Shown here piece by piece: positions 6,091-8,915 of a stretch of DNA of 8,915 nt (position 1 is the stretch's first letter; each line of letters starts with the position of its first letter). The DNA comes from JANNHP01 sp031404455 (lineage in GTDB: Bacteria; Planctomycetota; JAJSAM01; JAJVHW01), in contig JANNHP010000098.1 of assembly GCA_031404455.1 (NCBI GenBank), positions 1 through 8,915 on the forward strand, read 5' to 3'. Under the pieces are notes generated by a model. The model was not told the DNA's origin. It ran no database searches and worked only from the letters and a program-made list of their open reading frames with translations. The translations under genes were made by a program, and so were the position numbers.

Positions 6091-6937
6091 CCGACCGGCA
6101 GCCGGCCCCCGAAAGACGAGGTCTCTCTGCGCCCTCGTGGCGGCCGTCGTCGTCGCCGGACTCGCCGCGCCCGCGTTCGCGACCACGATCGGACCGAACA
6201 ACCGGTACATCGCCACGGACCAGGTCAACTACAACTTCGTCGACATCTCCTCGACCGGCACGCGCGTGCTCTCGAACACCGACGACACGAGCTCGAACCA
6301 GAACATCGGGTTCACCTTCGCCTTCTACGGCGCGAACTTCACGCAGGTGTCCGTGTCGGCGAACGGCATCCTCACCTTCGGCGCCACGAACAACACCTAC
6401 ACGAACACGAACCTCACGACGACCGGCACGACGAACAACCGTCCGACCATCGCCGTCTACTGGGACGACCTCGACTTCCGCACCTCGAACGACGCCAACG
6501 CCGACGGCGTCTACGTGCAGACGATCGGCACGACCGCGGGCACGCGCACGTTCATCATCCAGTGGAACCGGGCCTCGCACTACCCGGTCAGCGGCGTCAC
6601 GTTCTCCGGTCAGGTCACGTTCCAGGCGATCCTCTTCGAGACGAGCAACTCGATCCTGATGAACTATCAGGACCTCACGTGGAGCGCGAGCGGCTACGAC
6701 TACGGTGCCAGCGCCACGATCGGCATCCGCGACACGAGCGGCCAGACGAACGGGCGGCGCCTGCAGTGGTCCCACAACTCGGGCGTCCTCGCGAACAACT
6801 ACGCGATCCTCTTCTTCACGCCCGAGCCCGGGACCGTGGCGCTCTACGGCTTCGGCGTCGCAGGGCTCTTCGGAGCGATCTGCGCCAGGCGCAGGAAACG
6901 ACGGGAGACTCGCCGTGGCGACGCTCGCAAGGCCTGA
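6083..6937 (+). CDS. Secreted nidogen-like PEP-CTERM protein (exosortase substrate)
   Basis: The product is 284 residues. An N-terminal signal peptide has positive charges at 10-13, a hydrophobic core at about 16-31 and a cleavage site AFA|TT after 33. The body is a beta-rich domain of nidogen-like (NIDO) type: FTFAFYGANFTQVSVSANG (77-95), AVYWDDLDF (124-132), RTFIIQWNR (155-163) and VTFQAILFETSNSILMNY (178-195). A Thr/Asn-rich stretch lies at 102-120. The C-terminus is a PEP-CTERM sorting signal: PEPGT (247-251), a hydrophobic helix (252-268) and an Arg cluster (RRRKRR, 269-274). Exosortase recognises this signal and processes the protein for export to the surface or biofilm matrix. Unusually, ten residues follow the Arg cluster, because the next gene's start overlaps there. 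The start is uncertain: neither this ATG nor an in-frame GTG at 6071, which adds VSKR, has a good Shine-Dalgarno. No exosortase gene is visible. Confidence 0.85.
   Translation: MDTRPAAGPRKTRSLCALVAAVVVAGLAAPAFATTIGPNNRYIATDQVNYNFVDISSTGTRVLSNTDDTSSNQNIGFTFAFYGANFTQVSVSANGILTFGATNNTYTNTNLTTTGTTNNRPTIAVYWDDLDFRTSNDANADGVYVQTIGTTAGTRTFIIQWNRASHYPVSGVTFSGQVTFQAILFETSNSILMNYQDLTWSASGYDYGASATIGIRDTSGQTNGRRLQWSHNSGVLANNYAILFFTPEPGTVALYGFGVAGLFGAICARRRKRRETRRGDARKA
6903..6907 (+). promoter_or_regulatory. Ribosome binding site of the TPR gene, inside the PEP-CTERM gene
   Basis: GGGAG lies 7 nt before the GTG at 6915, within codons for the Arg-rich tail of the preceding protein. It supports the GTG over the ATG at 6966, which would remove the first 17 residues, and it points to translational coupling. 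Confidence 0.6.
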
Positions 6938-8915
6938 GGCGGGCCGTCAGCCGCCCGGTCCCTGGATGCTGCCCGCGCCCTGGTGGGCGCGGTACGTCGC
7001 CGTCCTGATCCTCGTCCCGGTCGCGCTCGGCGTAGCCCTCGCAGCGCACAAGTCCCCGGGACAGCGGTCGGCGAAGCTCGCGGAGGGCGCGCGCACCATG
7101 CTGCAGCACCGCGACCCCGTGCAGGCCGTCGTCTTCGCCCGCGAGGCGGTCGCGCTGGCGCCCGGGAGCCCCGATGCGATGGCGCTGCTCGGAAGCTGCC
7201 TCGTCGCTGCCGGCCGCGACGCCGAGGCGCTCGAGGCGTTCCGCAGGGCCGTGACGCTCGCCCCGAGCCACTACGCCGCGAACTGCGCCCTCGCCGCGTG
7301 GGAGATCGACCAGGCGCTCTTCGCCGCCGCGGAGACCCACGCCACGAATGCGCTCCGTTCGACCGCGCAGACCGACGAGGCGCTCTCGCTCCGCGCTGCC
7401 GCGCGCGTCGGTCTCGGCAATCCCGCCCTCGCCCTCGAGGACTACCTCGCCGCCTCGCGCTATCCCGACGCCGGCTCCGACGTGGCACTGCGCGCCGCGT
7501 GGACGGCGGAGTTCCTCGCGAGGACGACGTGGCGCGACTCGTACTCCTCGGACGCGCGGGCGGCATACGCTGCGGCGGCGGACACCGCGTCAACGGACGG
7601 TCCCGGCGCGCGGGCACTCCACGCGCGGGCGCTCGTCGGACTCTCGCTGCACGACCTCGCCGTCCGCACGGTCGGTCCGCTGCCGCAGGACGACGAGGGC
7701 GCGCTCGCGCTCGCCTCGGCGCTCGCCGCGCGCGGCGACGCGGAAGGAGCCGAGATCTCGCTCCGGCGCGGGTTCGAGGCGCGCGGCGGAGTCGCGCTCG
7801 CCGACCAGCTCGTCCGCCTCCTCGTGCGGACGGAACGCCTCGAAGCGGCCGCCGTGGCGCTCGTGTCGAGTCGCAAGCAGCTCGGGGACGAGAGCGCCCT
7901 CGCCGGCGCCGAAGGCGCGCTGCGCCGCGCCGTGGTCCGCAGCCGTTGCGCCGACACCCAGCTCGTCGATGCGATGACGCCGGACGGTTTCACCGACGAT
8001 CCGTTCGCGTCGGCACTCGCCGCCGGGCTCGCGACCGATGCGCCGACGATCGAGTCGCGGCGCGCGCGCCTTGGCTGCTACGGCCCCGGGCTCCTCGCGG
8101 CGACGCTCACGGGATCGGTGCCCGAGGAGGAGTTCCTCCGCGCCGCGGAGGACGTCGACGCTCTCCTCGCCGCCGACCGCTACGACACGTTCGCCCTCGT
8201 CTGGCACGGAGCCATCCACCTAGCCCGGGGCAACGCTCGCGACGCGCTGACGCCGCTCGACGCCGCGATCCGCGCGGAGCCCGGCCTGCGCCAGGCGCGC
8301 CACGTCCGCAGTCTCGCGCTCGCTTCGCTCGGCGAGTGGGACGACGCCGCGAAGGACGCCGCGTTCGCGTGGGCCACGGCCCGGCACTGCGCACCTCTCG
8401 CGGCGACGTACGTCCGCGCGCTGCACCGGTCCGGGCGCGCCTTCGAGGCGGTGCAGGCCGGCCGGTCGGCCCTGCTCGAATTCCCGAGCGACGTGCCGCT
8501 GACCGCCGCCGTGCGCGACGCGGCGACGGAGCTCGGCGCGCCCGACGCCCGGTCCGCGCGCGAACGCTCCGTGCTCGACGCGCGGATCGCTCTCGCCCGC
8601 GGCGACACGCTCGAGGCCGCGGTCGCAGCAGAGACGTTGCTGCGCGACGCCCCCGACGACGTCGACGGCGCGGCGCTCGTCCGCGCCGCCTGGGACCGCG
8701 TCGCCACCGCGATGGAGACGGCAGCGGACGCCGCATCGCCCGCGAAATCGCTGCGACGCGCGGCGTGCCTCATCCGCGCGGGACGTCCCGCTGCCGCCGC
8801 CCTTGCGCTGCGCGGTCTCACGGGCAGGGACGACTCCGCCCCCGCGGGCATCGACCTCGCCCGCGTGTTCGCTCGGCAAGGCGATCTCGAGAGCGCGGAA
8901 GCGATCCTGCGCGGC
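6915..8915 (+). CDS. Membrane-anchored TPR-repeat protein (3' end missing, runs off the right edge)
   Basis: All 667 visible codons are open. The GTG start has a GGGAG ribosome binding site and overlaps the end of the PEP-CTERM gene by 23 nt in another frame. Residues 1-26 are polar and Pro/Trp-rich, and 27-44 form one transmembrane helix with no lipobox. The rest is Ala-rich alpha-solenoid with TPR-like units. The clearest are about 54-83, about 86-117 (AAGRDAEALEAFRRAVTLAP) and about 429-495 (ARGNARDALTPLDAAIRAEP followed by ASLGEWDDAAKDA); many others are degenerate. TPR arrays hold protein partners together, and this one probably faces the periplasm, though topology is inferred. The overlap suggests co-expression with the PEP-CTERM protein. 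TPR proteins are known companions of exosortase systems (e.g. PrsT), but those are lipoproteins of proteobacteria and no homology is claimed. The ligand and function are unknown. Confidence 0.8.
   Translation, partial: MATLARPEAGRQPPGPWMLPAPWWARYVAVLILVPVALGVALAAHKSPGQRSAKLAEGARTMLQHRDPVQAVVFAREAVALAPGSPDAMALLGSCLVAAGRDAEALEAFRRAVTLAPSHYAANCALAAWEIDQALFAAAETHATNALRSTAQTDEALSLRAAARVGLGNPALALEDYLAASRYPDAGSDVALRAAWTAEFLARTTWRDSYSSDARAAYAAAADTASTDGPGARALHARALVGLSLHDLAVRTVGPLPQDDEGALALASALAARGDAEGAEISLRRGFEARGGVALADQLVRLLVRTERLEAAAVALVSSRKQLGDESALAGAEGALRRAVVRSRCADTQLVDAMTPDGFTDDPFASALAAGLATDAPTIESRRARLGCYGPGLLAATLTGSVPEEEFLRAAEDVDALLAADRYDTFALVWHGAIHLARGNARDALTPLDAAIRAEPGLRQARHVRSLALASLGEWDDAAKDAAFAWATARHCAPLAATYVRALHRSGRAFEAVQAGRSALLEFPSDVPLTAAVRDAATELGAPDARSARERSVLDARIALARGDTLEAAVAAETLLRDAPDDVDGAALVRAAWDRVATAMETAADAASPAKSLRRAACLIRAGRPAAAALALRGLTGRDDSAPAGIDLARVFARQGDLESAEAILRG

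Noticed and set aside
7460..8879. Several minus-strand open frames (177-223 codons) opposite the TPR gene
   Set aside because: All are Arg/Ala/Ser-rich shadows without motifs, and the plus-strand TPR frame is continuous through the whole region.

Overview
This is a dense, very GC-rich (about 70% by eye) stretch of a Gram-negative (diderm) bacterial chromosome. The evidence for a diderm is an LptD-like outer-membrane LPS-assembly protein, two lipobox-bearing mini-lipoproteins and a secreted protein with a PEP-CTERM (exosortase) tail. PEP-CTERM sorting with this composition would fit Planctomycetota, but some Verrucomicrobiota and Proteobacteria also fit. No marker gene here settles the phylum.

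Layout: (1) 1-2008, minus strand: an lptD-like gene with signal peptide, OstA domain and part of the barrel; its C-terminus lies off the left edge. (2) 2102-4492, plus strand: a complete comEC (DNA-uptake channel), divergent from lptD across a 93-bp spacer. Its last codons contain a perfect 13-bp-stem hairpin. (3) 4501-4835, minus strand: two tiny paralogous lipoproteins whose reading frames overlap by GTGA. (4) 4974-5624, minus strand: a metal-dependent class I O-methyltransferase, followed by a second hairpin. (5) 5649-6014, plus strand: a MazG-like nucleotide pyrophosphohydrolase, divergent from the methyltransferase across only 24 bp that contain a 14-bp perfect palindrome. (6) 6083-6937, plus strand: a secreted nidogen-like PEP-CTERM protein with an inverted repeat over its start codon. 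(7) 6915 to beyond the right edge, plus strand: a membrane-anchored TPR protein whose GTG start lies inside the end of the PEP-CTERM gene.

Functionally, most of the window concerns the cell envelope: LPS export, DNA uptake, small lipoproteins, and a surface protein with a membrane TPR partner. Two housekeeping enzymes sit in the middle. No mobile element, CRISPR array, tRNA or rRNA was seen. All gaps between genes are under 150 bp. The least described parts are the mini-lipoprotein pair and the overlapping PEP-CTERM/TPR pair. Neither can be called a new system from sequence alone.
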